Counted from the stretch's first letter, positions 1 to 10,400 are shown. The stretch is 64,000 bases of DNA from Ruminococcus flavefaciens (GCA_002373775.1 DFJW01000114.1:13647-77646); one strand, 5' to 3'. Translations and numbers: made by a program. The notes: a model not told the origin generated them from the letters alone.

Positions 1-528
1 CCGGCTATCGAGGCTATATGCGATTCCTGCGTAGAGCTTTCAGCCACATGCACAGGAGCACTTATAGTCGTTGAACGTCAGGTGCGCCTTGGTGAACAGA
101 TAGAGACAGGAACGATACTGAACGCAACGCCCAGCAAGGAGATATTCGGAAATATATTCTACCCCAAGACTCCTCTGCATGACGGCGCTGTCATAATGCG
201 TGACGGTGAGATACTTGCGGCTGCATGCTTCCTGCCAAAACCGCAGAAAGATGAACTCATAAACAAGAAACTGGGTTCGCGTCACAGAGCGGCTATAGGC
301 ATGAGTGAGAATTCGGATGCGGTAGTGATAGTAGTGTCTGAAGAGACTGGACAGATCTCCGTGGCGATGAACGGTGTGCTCACCCGTGATTATACGCGCG
401 AAAAACTCAAAATTCTGCTGGAGCAGGAGTTGTTCGACGAAAACAACGAAACGATAATCACTGCCAGAAAGCTATTTCCTGCCCACAGCGACAAATCGCA
501 AAGGTACAAGGGAGGTGAACGGAAGTGA
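1..528 (+). CDS. cdaA: Diadenylate cyclase CdaA, C-terminal part (cut by window start)
   Basis: Makes cyclic di-AMP from two ATP at the cytoplasmic face of the membrane. The open frame runs in from the window edge with no stop, so the N-terminal membrane helices lie outside. The DisA_N/DAC catalytic domain is nearly complete. The DGA motif (HDGAVIM) is encoded near 180 and the RHR motif (GSRHRAAIG) near 272-300; both are the nucleotide-binding signatures of the family. The end of the gene overlaps the start of the YbbR-domain gene by four bases (GTGA), the standard cdaA-cdaR pairing. Family assignment is secure; only the 5' end is missing. Confidence 0.95.
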   Translation, partial: PAIEAICDSCVELSATCTGALIVVERQVRLGEQIETGTILNATPSKEIFGNIFYPKTPLHDGAVIMRDGEILAAACFLPKPQKDELINKKLGSRHRAAIGMSENSDAVVIVVSEETGQISVAMNGVLTRDYTREKLKILLEQELFDENNETIITARKLFPAHSDKSQRYKGGERK

Positions 529-1898
529 CATTTTTCAAGAATCTGAAGAACCAGTTCCTCCGCGGAGCAAAGGCTAATTTTTCACTTGCGATATATGCGA
601 TAATCATTGCGGTGCTTGCGTGGTTCATAATCTCAATGACGTTATATCCTTCCGTTCCTCTGACGATCAACAATGTCGGAGTCACTCTTGATATAAGCGG
701 GACGTCTGCCGGTGAAAGCGGGCTCAGCGTTATCTCCTGCGATGTTGAATCGGTGGATATACAGATAAAGGGAAGCCGTACACAGGTGGGCAATCTGAAT
801 TCTGACAGCTTTGTAGCATACATAGACACTTCCAACATCAGCACTCCCGGTAAAAAGACGCTTGCCATAAAGATCAGGAGCAGCAGCAACGTTGCTTATG
901 AAGTCGAGAGCATCTCACCTGCTACCGCGACAGTTGTCCTCGATAAATACGAGACACTGGAAAATGTACCGGTAACTCCGAAAATACCGAATATCACCTA
1001 TGCCGCCGACAAGACTGTTGACGAAGAGGGATTCGGCTGCGAACCCGGCACTGTCAGCATTTACGGTCCTTCCGCACAGCTTGAGAAAATAGCCAAGTGC
1101 TATGCGGTGACAGAGAAAGAAATGGTGCTTGATTCGTCATATAATCTGGTAAGTGATGAGATACAGCTCGTTGCTGAAGACGGTACTATCATTGACCAGA
1201 AACTGCTGACTATCAATCCGGGCAGTTTCCAGATCAATATACCGGTACTTACACAGAAGGAAGTAGGTCTGACGGTAAGGCTTGTAAATATGCCTCAGGG
1301 ATTTGATGAGCAGTGGCTCACCGAAAAGCTGAAGCTGTCTGAGGATTCACTGACGATAGCTTCCAAGAGCGGAAATACGAGCTTGTCTGAGGTGCTTGAG
1401 ATAGGAAGGATAAAGCTGAGTGATGTCGGACTGGACTTCTCCAAATCCTACAACGTTACCAGCGACCTTGAATCAGTGGATATCATCAACCGCTCAGGAC
1501 CTGATACCATAACAGTAACTCTTGACAGTACAGGTCTTGCACAGAAGGAGATAACACTCAACAAGGAGAACATCCATATCAGCAACAAGCCTGCTGATGA
1601 CTACGATTACAACCTTGCGACAAAGAGCCTTCCTGTAACTATAATCGGTCCTGAAGATGTGATCGAGGACATAACGGCAAACGATATATACGCCGAAGCC
1701 AATCTCCTCAACGCGGAGATACAGGGCGACGAGTTCACATATGATGTGACGCTGACATGTCCGTCATCTGACAAGGTGTGGGCAGTAAGAAAGTCTATGG
1801 TATACATCCAGAGAGTTCCAAAACCAACAGAAGCTTCGACCGAAGCTGAAACGGACGAAGATGATGAAACGACTTCCGAAACGGATGCAGAAGACTGA
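525..1898 (+). CDS. cdaR: YbbR-domain protein CdaR, regulator of CdaA
   Basis: 457 residues starting at GTG 525, with a ribosome binding site (GGAGGTG at 511) inside the end of cdaA. One membrane helix at about residues 18-40 (a run of Ala, Ile, Val, Leu and Trp) anchors an extracytoplasmic chain of beta-rich YbbR repeats. The tail of roughly 25 residues is rich in Glu, Thr and Asp. CdaR homologues bind CdaA and modulate c-di-AMP production, and the four-base overlap supports coupled translation here. glmM, often the third gene of this locus, does not follow; a hairpin terminator closes the unit instead. Confidence 0.92.
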   Translation: MTFFKNLKNQFLRGAKANFSLAIYAIIIAVLAWFIISMTLYPSVPLTINNVGVTLDISGTSAGESGLSVISCDVESVDIQIKGSRTQVGNLNSDSFVAYIDTSNISTPGKKTLAIKIRSSSNVAYEVESISPATATVVLDKYETLENVPVTPKIPNITYAADKTVDEEGFGCEPGTVSIYGPSAQLEKIAKCYAVTEKEMVLDSSYNLVSDEIQLVAEDGTIIDQKLLTINPGSFQINIPVLTQKEVGLTVRLVNMPQGFDEQWLTEKLKLSEDSLTIASKSGNTSLSEVLEIGRIKLSDVGLDFSKSYNVTSDLESVDIINRSGPDTITVTLDSTGLAQKEITLNKENIHISNKPADDYDYNLATKSLPVTIIGPEDVIEDITANDIYAEANLLNAEIQGDEFTYDVTLTCPSSDKVWAVRKSMVYIQRVPKPTEASTEAETDEDDETTSETDAED

Positions 1899-1907
1899 TG
1901 ATAAGCA

Positions 1908-1948
1908 AACGGCTACTGCCATTTACATGGTGGCAGCCGTTGCATTTT
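1908..1948 (+). terminator. Terminator after cdaR
   Basis: AACGGCT and TGCC pair with GGCAGCCGTT (1932-1941) with a small bulge, followed by a T-run at 1945-1949. It ends the cdaA-cdaR unit. The AT-rich stretch from there to 2163 carries a TATAAT at 2091 that may be the -10 of the next gene, but no convincing -35 at normal spacing. Confidence 0.6.
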
Positions 1949-2163
1949 TGTGCTGTATAATAATTCTTTCTTATAATACCAATTGTAATAACTGTCAAAC
2001 TATATACAAATCTTACAACAAATACTAAAGTTTTTTCCGATTTTTGCCAAATGTTCATAGATTTTTAACAAATTTACATGCTGAATATGATATAATATCT
2101 CTTGTCATAAAAATATACCACATATCATTATTATTTTTGTTTAATTTGAAAGGATGATCTATC

Positions 2164-4161
2164 ATGAAAAATTCACTTAAAAACAGAGTGCGTGCTTCTT
2201 TTGTGAGTGCAGTAATGGCGGTGACCGCTGTTCCGGCATGTGTGGCAGCAATGCCGGCAGGAGCTGCTATTGAAGGCAGCCTCAGCATATCTGCAAACAA
2301 AACGGCTTCTACTGTTATGAAAGAGGATACAAAAGTAAGCGGAACTTTCCCGGCAAACGGCGCGAAGTCAATTACATTTACCATTGAGTCGGATTACGCA
2401 GGCAGTTTCTCATACGGTCTCGGTGTATCAACAACTGCATCTCCTTACTGGACCGAGCATAACTCCAAGGGCGGCTGGGATTCCAAGGGCGACGGCTTCT
2501 CTGTTCAGCTTGTAAAGGGTACGAATACTATAACTGTTGACCTTTCCGATGTTGATATAAAGGGCGGCGGTAAATATGAATTCAGATGTTATTATTCTGC
2601 TCACTGGGATAACAGCGTCGGCGATATGGTGAACAATTCCGTAACACTTACAGATACAGAATTCGATTCCTCCGGACAGACTGATCCGGGAACGGAGAAT
2701 CCCGAGTCTCACAGCAGGAAGAGCGGCGATTGGGAAGTTATCGACAACCATGACGGCACAGCAACCGTGAGAGCTACAGTCTCAAAGCAGATCGAAGGAG
2801 AGATAGATATCCCGCTCACAAGAGGCTATGACGAGGACTACTATGCTGCAAATCCTGATGAATACACAGAAGATGCGCCTATAAACAGCCATAAATTCAC
2901 ATACAGTGATTTCGGACTTACAAGCATGGAGGGCGTGACTATCGAGTCCCTTACTGTAACTATCGAGTCTGATTATGAAATCGACAAGTTCATGTACGGC
3001 GGCGGTATGAACGTAGTAGAGAAGTCTGCTGCTGATACAGAGTATGCCAAGAGAGGCATAGTTGAAGGCAAGGAAAGCGCCGGATACTGGTACAACGATA
3101 TGGGCGCTGAGGAGATAGAGAAGTTCGAGGACATGGGCGTAGAGTTCGGAATGGACGACATCGGCACAGGAACAACTATCGAGAACGCAGGCAAGTACAT
3201 AGAGTGCTACTGGGAGCCGCCGGTAACAGCTCAGGAGAATGCAGGAACAAGACTCAATGACTCCGTATCCTTCCAGTTCTGGTATGGTACAAAGGTGGCT
3301 GACGAGTACACTGAGATCGCTGAAAAGGATCCCAGCGATGCTGTACATCTCACAGGCGCTGTACTGACATACACCAAGGAGTGCGTGATACCTTACACAA
3401 ATTCCATCAAGACAGCTGTTAATAAGATAGTGGACTGCACAGGCGATGATGAAGAGAAGGCAATTAAGGTTAAATATGCTGATCTCGGGATCGAATCTGA
3501 TATGGATGTCTATGCAGTAAGATTCGATGTAACTGCAAAGAGCGACATCAAGAAAATGGTATACAATGTAGGCACAAACGTTACAGAAGATGCCGGACTT
3601 GACTACTGGTTCCAGGAGGATTCCAACTATGTAGTGCTCGGAGCAGGCAAAACTGCTGAAGTTATGTGGATCGTCCCCAAGGAAGCAGCCGGAAAGATAG
3701 ACACCACCAATTATGTTGATCCTGCCGGAGAGATCTATTTCGGCTACTATTATGGCGAGTCCGATGCTATAACCATTGACAATATCGAGGTTTATTATAA
3801 CGTACCTGAGACGACTACTACAACTACCACCACAACTACCACCACAACTACAACGACCACCACAACAACGACTACAACTCCTCCCACAACTACAGCGCCG
3901 CCTACTGATCCGGAAGTTACACTCTGGGGCGATGCCAACTGCGATAAACAGGTGAATATGGCAGATGCTGTACTTATCATGCAGTCGCTCTCAAATCCTG
4001 ATGTATACGGCTTGGACAAGCCGGACGGTATCTCAAGGCTCGGACAGATCAATGGTGATGTTTATGAAAATGGTGATGGACTTACAGTGAATGACGCAAG
4101 TTCGATCCAGGCATATAAGCTTGGACTGATAGAAACACTTCCTGAATCATATAAAGCATAA
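2164..4161 (+). CDS. Secreted dockerin protein made of three repeated non-catalytic modules
   Basis: 665 residues with an N-terminal signal peptide (Lys/Arg then an Ala-rich core, cleavage near residue 35). Three related beta-rich modules follow at about 40-165, 190-400 and 410-555. Each carries a signature of the kind TIESDY...MxYGxGxNV and ends in an aromatic FxYYxG...IxxY strand. A Thr-only linker (about 3810-3890) leads to a C-terminal type I dockerin with two calcium-loop halves (GDANCDKQVNMADAV and the GDGLTVNDA half). No glycosidase, lyase or esterase motif is visible. Best reading: a cellulosome subunit acting by binding, either carbohydrate binding or adhesion. The modules resemble those before the GH5 domain at 53428-55527. 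Function inferred; dockerin certain. Confidence 0.8.
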   Translation: MKNSLKNRVRASFVSAVMAVTAVPACVAAMPAGAAIEGSLSISANKTASTVMKEDTKVSGTFPANGAKSITFTIESDYAGSFSYGLGVSTTASPYWTEHNSKGGWDSKGDGFSVQLVKGTNTITVDLSDVDIKGGGKYEFRCYYSAHWDNSVGDMVNNSVTLTDTEFDSSGQTDPGTENPESHSRKSGDWEVIDNHDGTATVRATVSKQIEGEIDIPLTRGYDEDYYAANPDEYTEDAPINSHKFTYSDFGLTSMEGVTIESLTVTIESDYEIDKFMYGGGMNVVEKSAADTEYAKRGIVEGKESAGYWYNDMGAEEIEKFEDMGVEFGMDDIGTGTTIENAGKYIECYWEPPVTAQENAGTRLNDSVSFQFWYGTKVADEYTEIAEKDPSDAVHLTGAVLTYTKECVIPYTNSIKTAVNKIVDCTGDDEEKAIKVKYADLGIESDMDVYAVRFDVTAKSDIKKMVYNVGTNVTEDAGLDYWFQEDSNYVVLGAGKTAEVMWIVPKEAAGKIDTTNYVDPAGEIYFGYYYGESDAITIDNIEVYYNVPETTTTTTTTTTTTTTTTTTTTTTTPPTTTAPPTDPEVTLWGDANCDKQVNMADAVLIMQSLSNPDVYGLDKPDGISRLGQINGDVYENGDGLTVNDASSIQAYKLGLIETLPESYKA

Positions 4162-4175
4162 ACGATGATTATTTA

Positions 4176-4210
4176 CCGCCGGTCTGACTATACAGACCGG
4201 CGGCGTTTAT
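4176..4210 (+). terminator. Hairpin after the modular dockerin gene
   Basis: Perfect 11-bp stem CCGCCGGTCTG / CAGACCGGCGG with a 6-base loop. The following T-tract is weak (CGTTTAT), so termination may be partial. Confidence 0.6.
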
Positions 4211-4234
4211 GTCTGCAAGTTTTTGGTGCGGCAC

Positions 4235-4263
4235 TTGCTATATCCAAAAAAATATGTTATAAT
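4235..4263 (+). promoter_or_regulatory. Sigma-A promoter of the VanY-type gene
   Basis: TTGCTA, 17-base spacer, TATAAT. The -35 variant is the same as that of the lipoprotein promoter at 15389. Confidence 0.65.
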
Positions 4264-4321
4264 AAAATGGCATTTAATAATTCATACATTATTTAATCAT
4301 TATATTCAGAAGGGAAATATT

Positions 4322-6520
4322 ATGGGAATTAAAAAGATCATTGCACTTTTATCCTCTGCTGTCGTTGCGTTCAGCGGATCGGTGATAAGTGCGCAGGCAG
4401 CTGAAAAAGAAAAAAACACAGCTGTATCATCGGCAGAAGTAAAGTACTCGCTTGGTGACGTCAATAACGACGGGCGTGTAAACGGTATTGACGCAACGCT
4501 CGTTCTCGGAGAGTACGCTTCAATGTCGGCGGGGGCGGAGCCTGAATTCACCGGCAGCAAAAAGAAGGCAGCGGATATTGACATGGACAACATGGTATCT
4601 GCCAAGGATGCTTCGCTGATACTTTCGTATTATGCTTATCTTTCAGCAGGCGGAATGTACTCGTTCGAGTATGTGCTTGACAACGGAGAAACAGACCTGA
4701 TGTCCGGTACAACTTCCACTTCAACGACCACAAGGACTACCACAACGACTACAACAACTACCACCACGACGTCAAAGCCTACAACGACGACAACTACCAC
4801 CACAACGTCAAAGCCCACAACGACGACAACTACCACCACGACGTCAAAGCCCACAACGACGACAACAACCACCACAACGTCAAAGCCTACAACGACGACA
4901 ACAACCACCACGACGTCAAAGCCTACAACGACGACAACAACAACCACGACGTCAAAGCCTACAACGACGACAACTACCACCACGACGTCAAAGCCCACAA
5001 CGACGACAACTACCACCACGACGTCAAAGCCCACAACAACAACAACGACTACCACAACGACGACCACTACAACAACGACTACAGTTGTGACAACAACTTC
5101 GACTACCACAAAGCAGTATGAAGATCCGTACAAGGTGCAGGAGATAAAGCTTAGCAAGACCGAAATAAATGTTGCAGTCGGCGAGGGCGATATATCATAT
5201 GTTACGATGTATCCTGCAACAGCTCCGGATAAGGGCGAGATATGGCACAGCTCGGATGACGGAGTAGCAACAGTCGATTACGAAGGCTATATAGTCGGAG
5301 TATCCGAGGGCGAGTGCGTCGTAACAGTTACAAGCAGGGATAATCCGTCAGTCAAAGCTGAGATAAAGGTAAAAGTAACGGATAAAAATAAGGTCCGTGA
5401 GATAAAACTGAGCAAGTATGAGATAAATGTTGCAGTAGGCAGCGGAGATATTTCAATGGTGACCATGCTGCCTGAGACAGCAAAGGACAAGCGTGAGATA
5501 TGGCGCAGTTCGGATGACGCGGTAGCAACTGTAGACTACGAGGGCTATATAGTCGGCGTGTCAGAAGGCGAATGCGTAGTTACAGTGACCAGCGTCAATA
5601 ATCCGTCTGTAAAGGCAGAGATAAAGGTGACTGTTACTGACAAGAACAAGGTCCGTGATATAAAGCTGAGCAAGTATGAGATAAACATACCTGTAGGCGG
5701 CGGAGATATATCCATGGTGACCATGCTGCCTGAGACCGCAAAGGACAAGCGTGAGATATGGTACAGTTCGGATGAGAGTGTAGCTATCGTTGACAACGAG
5801 GGATATGTGATCGGCGTTTCCGAAGGAAAATGTGAAGTTACCGTAGTCAGCGTGAATAATCACGATGTCAAGGCAGTGATACAGGTAACTGTCGGTTCCG
5901 GTACGACATCTTCAACGACAACGACCACCACAACAACGACCACATCTACTACAAACACAACATCTACTACAACTACCACCACCACACATATCGTACAGGT
6001 GATCGACGGCGTTACATATATTGACGGCATACTGCTGGTGAATAAGGAATATGCACTTCCGGAGGACTACAATCCCGGAATGATGAAGAACTGTTCATTG
6101 CAGTTCAGCAAAATGGTAGCTGCCGCCGCTGAAGACGGCATTGAACTGTATATGTCATCCGGTTTCCGTTCATATGATTACCAGAGCGCTATCTATAACA
6201 ATTATGTAAGTGTATACGGCGCTGAAGAGGCGGACAGATTCTCAGCCAAGCCCGGACATTCCGAACACCAGTCCGGTCTTGCGATAGATGTAAACATCAT
6301 AGATCAGTCGTTCGCAGGTACACCGGAAGCGAAGTGGCTTGCAGAGAATGCGCACAGATTCGGATTCATCATCCGCTATCCGGAAGGCAAAGAGGACATT
6401 ACCGGATATATGTACGAACCATGGCACATCAGGTATCTCGGAGTACATACAGCAAACGCTGTATACGAGAGCGGACTGACACTTGAAGAATATCTCGGAG
6501 TCAATGTCCAGACATGGTAA
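4322..6520 (+). CDS. Dockerin / Big_2 / VanY-type D-Ala-D-Ala carboxypeptidase (M15B)
   Basis: 732 residues. I take ATG 4322 (GAAGGGAAA site, then MGIKKIIALL) rather than the in-frame ATG at 4223, because the signal peptide begins there. Order: signal peptide; N-terminal dockerin-like pair (GDVNNDGRVNGIDATLVL and the ADIDMDNMVSAKDASLIL half); a low-complexity Thr linker with eight 12-residue SKP-T9 units; three near-identical Big_2 domains of about 84 residues; a second Thr linker; and a C-terminal peptidase. The peptidase shows the M15 zinc signature SEHQSGLAID and the EPWHIR motif. It probably trims peptidoglycan stem peptides outside the cell. An N-terminal dockerin on a wall peptidase is unusual. 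Substrate not proven. Confidence 0.85.
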   Translation: MGIKKIIALLSSAVVAFSGSVISAQAAEKEKNTAVSSAEVKYSLGDVNNDGRVNGIDATLVLGEYASMSAGAEPEFTGSKKKAADIDMDNMVSAKDASLILSYYAYLSAGGMYSFEYVLDNGETDLMSGTTSTSTTTRTTTTTTTTTTTTSKPTTTTTTTTTSKPTTTTTTTTTSKPTTTTTTTTTSKPTTTTTTTTTSKPTTTTTTTTTSKPTTTTTTTTTSKPTTTTTTTTTSKPTTTTTTTTTTTTTTTTTVVTTTSTTTKQYEDPYKVQEIKLSKTEINVAVGEGDISYVTMYPATAPDKGEIWHSSDDGVATVDYEGYIVGVSEGECVVTVTSRDNPSVKAEIKVKVTDKNKVREIKLSKYEINVAVGSGDISMVTMLPETAKDKREIWRSSDDAVATVDYEGYIVGVSEGECVVTVTSVNNPSVKAEIKVTVTDKNKVRDIKLSKYEINIPVGGGDISMVTMLPETAKDKREIWYSSDESVAIVDNEGYVIGVSEGKCEVTVVSVNNHDVKAVIQVTVGSGTTSSTTTTTTTTTTSTTNTTSTTTTTTTHIVQVIDGVTYIDGILLVNKEYALPEDYNPGMMKNCSLQFSKMVAAAAEDGIELYMSSGFRSYDYQSAIYNNYVSVYGAEEADRFSAKPGHSEHQSGLAIDVNIIDQSFAGTPEAKWLAENAHRFGFIIRYPEGKEDITGYMYEPWHIRYLGVHTANAVYESGLTLEEYLGVNVQTW
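4772..5059 (+). repeat. Eight 36-bp coding repeats (Ser-Lys-Pro-Thr9)
   Basis: TCAAAGCC recurs every 36 bases from 4772 to 5024, eight times. Each unit encodes SKP followed by nine Thr. Copies differ mainly in synonymous third positions (CCT/CCC, ACT/ACC/ACA/ACG). It is a glycosylation-type linker, and copy number is likely to vary by slippage. Confidence 0.9.
5132..5895 (+). repeat. Three tandem Big_2 (Ig-like) repeats in the VanY-type gene
   Basis: Three copies of about 252 bp, each beginning near KVxxIKLSK and containing EIWxSSD...VGVSEG. Copies two and three are almost identical at protein level, indicating recent internal duplication. Confidence 0.85.
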
Positions 6521-6570
6521 AATGCGGAATGCCTGAATGTTTACGGGCACATATATAATAAGTAGAATGA

Positions 6571-6615
6571 CGGGGAAAAACTTTCTGGTGAGGGGTTCTT
6601 CCCCGAACATTTTTT
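6571..6615 (+). terminator. Terminator after the VanY-type gene
   Basis: CGGGGAA (6571-6577) pairs with TTCCCCG (6599-6605), followed by a T-run from 6610. It lies only 17 bases before the next gene, so some read-through is possible. Confidence 0.5.
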
Positions 6616-6631
6616 ATGGAGGAGGCACTGT

Positions 6632-7270
6632 ATGGAAGAAAAGAGAAAAGGCGGAGGAGCAACGCTGTTCTTTGCTTTTTTCGTGATATGGATGACGCTG
6701 TTTACGGTATATGAGCATATCCAGTTCCTGAGGATCCACGCAAGAGTACAGGCGGAGATAGTCTCTTACCGCACGGAAGCTCATGAAGAGGGGAACAGTT
6801 TTGTATACACATTGAAGTACAGCTCAGGTGAAAGTGACTATAAATGCGAATACTCACCTGACGAAGCATATGACAGTGACACACCGCCGGAGAGATACAG
6901 CGTCGGAAACAAGCTGATGATATGGTGCATAAGGGACACCGGAGAACTGTACGAAGGAGAAGTGTCCCACAGGATGCCGGTAATAGCCTTTGAACTTGTC
7001 CTCACGGCAATGCTTATCTATCTGTCAAAAGAGGCACTCACGGATATCGGCAGCATTCTCAGGAAACGCATCCTGCCGTCCGCGATTACAGCGGCTGCTT
7101 TTGTATATTACTTTGCGTCACTGATCGCAGTGGGAGAAGACGGAAAGATAGCCGGGATATCATGGAGAAGGATCGCTGCACCTGTCCCGTTCCTTGTGCT
7201 GGTGATGTGGCTGATTATATACACAGCAGAGCGGGTACGCAGAAAAGATCCGGATATTAACAAAATGTGA
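6632..7270 (+). CDS. Membrane protein, DUF3592-like architecture
   Basis: 212 residues; start preceded by GGAGGAGG. One helix at about residues 10-30, then a polar stretch of about 85 residues predicted as beta strands, then three hydrophobic helices at about 115-131, 148-165 and 182-197. A helix followed by a small beta domain and more helices is the layout of DUF3592 proteins. No catalytic motif is visible. It may read through from the preceding VanY-type gene. Function unknown. Confidence 0.6.
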   Translation: MEEKRKGGGATLFFAFFVIWMTLFTVYEHIQFLRIHARVQAEIVSYRTEAHEEGNSFVYTLKYSSGESDYKCEYSPDEAYDSDTPPERYSVGNKLMIWCIRDTGELYEGEVSHRMPVIAFELVLTAMLIYLSKEALTDIGSILRKRILPSAITAAAFVYYFASLIAVGEDGKIAGISWRRIAAPVPFLVLVMWLIIYTAERVRRKDPDINKM

Positions 7271-7337
7271 TTGACCGATCGTGCGGAATCAATGCGGTCA
7301 AAAGCATAAAACATCAGTTAATGAGTATTATACATCA

Positions 7338-7366
7338 TTGAATTTCCGGATATACTGAGCTATAAT
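7338..7366 (+). promoter_or_regulatory. Sigma-A promoter of the pectate lyase gene
   Basis: TTGAAT, 17-base spacer, TATAAT, giving an untranslated leader of about 80 bases. Confidence 0.7.
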
Positions 7367-7389
7367 ATAGACAGTAAAGAAAAAGGATT

Positions 7390-7412
7390 GACACGGCAGG
7401 GGATACCGTGTC
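7390..7412 (+). promoter_or_regulatory. Leader hairpin before the pectate lyase gene
   Basis: GACACGG (7390-7396) pairs with CCGTGTC (7406-7412) around a 9-base loop in the transcribed leader. No T-run follows, so it is not a terminator. It may stabilise the mRNA or bind a regulator. Confidence 0.45.
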
Positions 7413-7451
7413 AGCAACGTGATAAGTTGTTTGATTTTGGAGGGAAAGATT

Positions 7452-10400
7452 ATGAGAAATTCAATGATGAAAAGACGCATGGCTGCAATAGCAGCTGCGG
7501 CAGTAATGACTGTTTCATCGGCAGCAGGCGGATTCGGCAATTCATTCTTTGCCGGCACTCTCAACCCTGTTGATTCTTATGCAGCAGTCGAGAGCACGGT
7601 TAAATTCCTTTCATCCGCAGGTTACGGCGAAGGAGTTTACGCAACATGGTCATCAGTTTCCGGAGCATCCGGATACAACGTTTATGTTGACGGCACACAG
7701 ATTGATTCAATGCTCATCAGACAGTATCCCGGTTATATGAGAGCAGATGCTGTAGGTGTAAAATCCGGAAGCCACACTATCAAGGTAGTTCCGATCATAA
7801 GCGGAAAAGAGGACAGCTCCAAGGCTGCTCAGACTACAGCAACAGCTTATGCTCATGACAGATCCGGTTTTGCATTTGTAAACGGCAATGCCAACGGTGC
7901 TTACAATGCTGACGGTACACTCAAGTCGAATGCTACTGTAGTATATGTTACAAATGCAACTAAGGACAGCGTATCTGTAACACTTCCTGATAAGAAGGGC
8001 GCAAGCACAAAGTTCACAGGTATACAGAACATCATCTTTGCTCTCAAGAGCAACACAAACGCAGGTCCTGTATGTATAAGATTCGTAGGCAATATCACTG
8101 ATCCTTCAACACTCAATAACGGAGATCTTTATGTTGATACTGCAACATGCGGTCTTACAATTGAAGGTATAGGAAACGATGCCACACTCAACGGCTTTGG
8201 ACTGGTGATGAAGAACAGCTCAAACGTTGAAGTAAGGAACCTCGGTTTCATGAACTGCAACAGCAGCGAGGGTGATAACTGCGGACTCCAGCAGAAGAAC
8301 GATCATATATGGGTACATAACTGTGATTTCTTCTACGGCGATGCAGGCTCAGATGCAGACCAGGCAAAGGGCGACGGTGCTCTTGATACAAAGACTTCTT
8401 CTTACATCACACATTCCTACAACCACTTCTGGGATAACGGAAAGTGCAATCTTCAGGGTATGAAGTCTGAGTCAACAGAGAATTACATCACATATCACCA
8501 CAACTGGTTCGATCATTCAGATTCACGCCACCCGAGAATCAGAACATGCTCGGTACACTGCTACAACAACTACTATGACGGCAACGCTAAGTACGGTGTA
8601 GGCGTAACAATGGGAGCATCATGCTTCGTTGAGAACAACTATTTCAGAAACTGTAAGTATCCTATGCTCAGCTCAATGCAGGGTTCAGATGTTGCAACAG
8701 GCGGTACATTCTCCAGCGAGACCGGCGGTATCATCAAGTCCTACGGCAACGTTATGTCCGGTCAGAAGGCATATGTGACATATCAGCAGAACAGCACAGA
8801 GTTTGATGCTTATGAGGCATCTTCAAAGACTGAAAAGGTCGGCTCATCTGTAAAGACAAAGTCCGGCGGCACAACATACAACAATTTCGATACATCCAGC
8901 GTGATGTACAGCTATACAGCAGACAGCGCAAATGACGTTCCTTCTATCGTAACTGCAAAGGCAGGACGTGTAGACGGCGGCGACTTCAAGTGGACATTCA
9001 ACAACTCCGTTGATGATGCGGACTACGCAGTCAACTCTTCACTCAAGTCAGCACTTACAAGCTACAAGGGCACAGTGACTGCTATCGGCAGTGGTTTCAA
9101 GGAGGACGGTTCATCTGCTCCTGCTGTGACTACACAGACTCCGGTAACTGTAACAACAGTTACTACAACAACTCCGTCACAGCCTTCAGTGACAACTACT
9201 CAGCAGCAGTCGGTAACTCCTACTGCAAGTGAGTATGTTCATAACTTCACCGCTAATGGTACATCCAGCAGCTTTTATTCGATCTCAGGCAACCTCTCTA
9301 CTGCTAAGGGAACAGTTTCATACAATGGACTTACCCTTACGCAGTGCCTGAAGATAGAGACATCCACAAGCATCAGCTTCAATGCACCTTCAAGCGGAAA
9401 ACTCACACTCGTATTCGGTGATCCTTCCTCAACGATCAAGGTTGACGGCACAAAGTATACCGCAGATGCAAACGGCGTTCTTACAGTAGATCTTTCAGCA
9501 GGTGCACATACACTTGCAAAGGCTGACGCAGTCAACCTCTTCTACATGGCACTTTCAGCTCAGGGCGGCACTACAGTAACAACTCAGACAACAACTTCAC
9601 CTTCACAGACTGATCCTCAGCCCACAACTACAAAGCAGTCCACACCGAGCAACGTTGATCTCAACGGCATCTCAGTAGTGACATACGGCGGCTGGAATGA
9701 AATGGCATACCTTGTTCTTTCCGGAATAAAGGATTCAGATGTCACAGCAGTCAGCTATGACGGACCTGTAACAGGTTCACTTACTGGTGAAGATTTCGAA
9801 TACCTTGTAAGAGACACAAACGCAGGTCTCCGCGTAGATGTTCTCGGACTTACAGCAGGTACATATTCGATCACCCTCTCAACAAGCAAGGGCACTATCA
9901 CAAAGTCCAATATCAAGGTAGAGGCTCAGGATCGTTCAGGATATGCACACTTCAACTACAATGAAGGTGTTGGTGCTTATACTGACGACGGTAAACTCAA
10001 GGTAAATGCAAAGGTAATATATGTAACTGAGCAGAATAAGAATACAGTTACAGTTACATCAAAGGACGGCACAACAGTTAAGGGTATCGGTAATATCCTC
10101 AACTCTGCCGGACAGGATATCGGCGGCGGAAAGACATCCAACGGCGGTACAAAGCCCAACAGCAATGCCGGTATCATCAAGAAGCTCGCTGAGGACGGCA
10201 CTCCTCTCGTAGTAAGAATCATCGGTGACGTTAAGGCTCCCGACGGACTTACAGCATACGATTCAACAGACTTCGGCGGTTCAGTTGGTGACAACGGATA
10301 CATGGCAAGAATGAAGTCTGGTAAGAATGTTACCATTGAAGGCGTAGGAACAGATGCCTGCGTAAACGGATGGGGCTTCCACTTCATCGCTGAGTCCGGT

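Noticed and set aside
2061..2096. TTAACA and TATAAT as promoter of the modular dockerin gene
   Set aside because: Spacing is 20 bases, outside the normal range; only the -10 is noted.
4772..5059. Regular 36-base repeats resembling a CRISPR period
   Set aside because: The units abut with no spacers and encode an in-frame Thr-rich linker.
4636..5157. Minus-strand open frame of repeated Val and GFD
   Set aside because: It is the complement of the Thr/SKP linker; no start site or homology.
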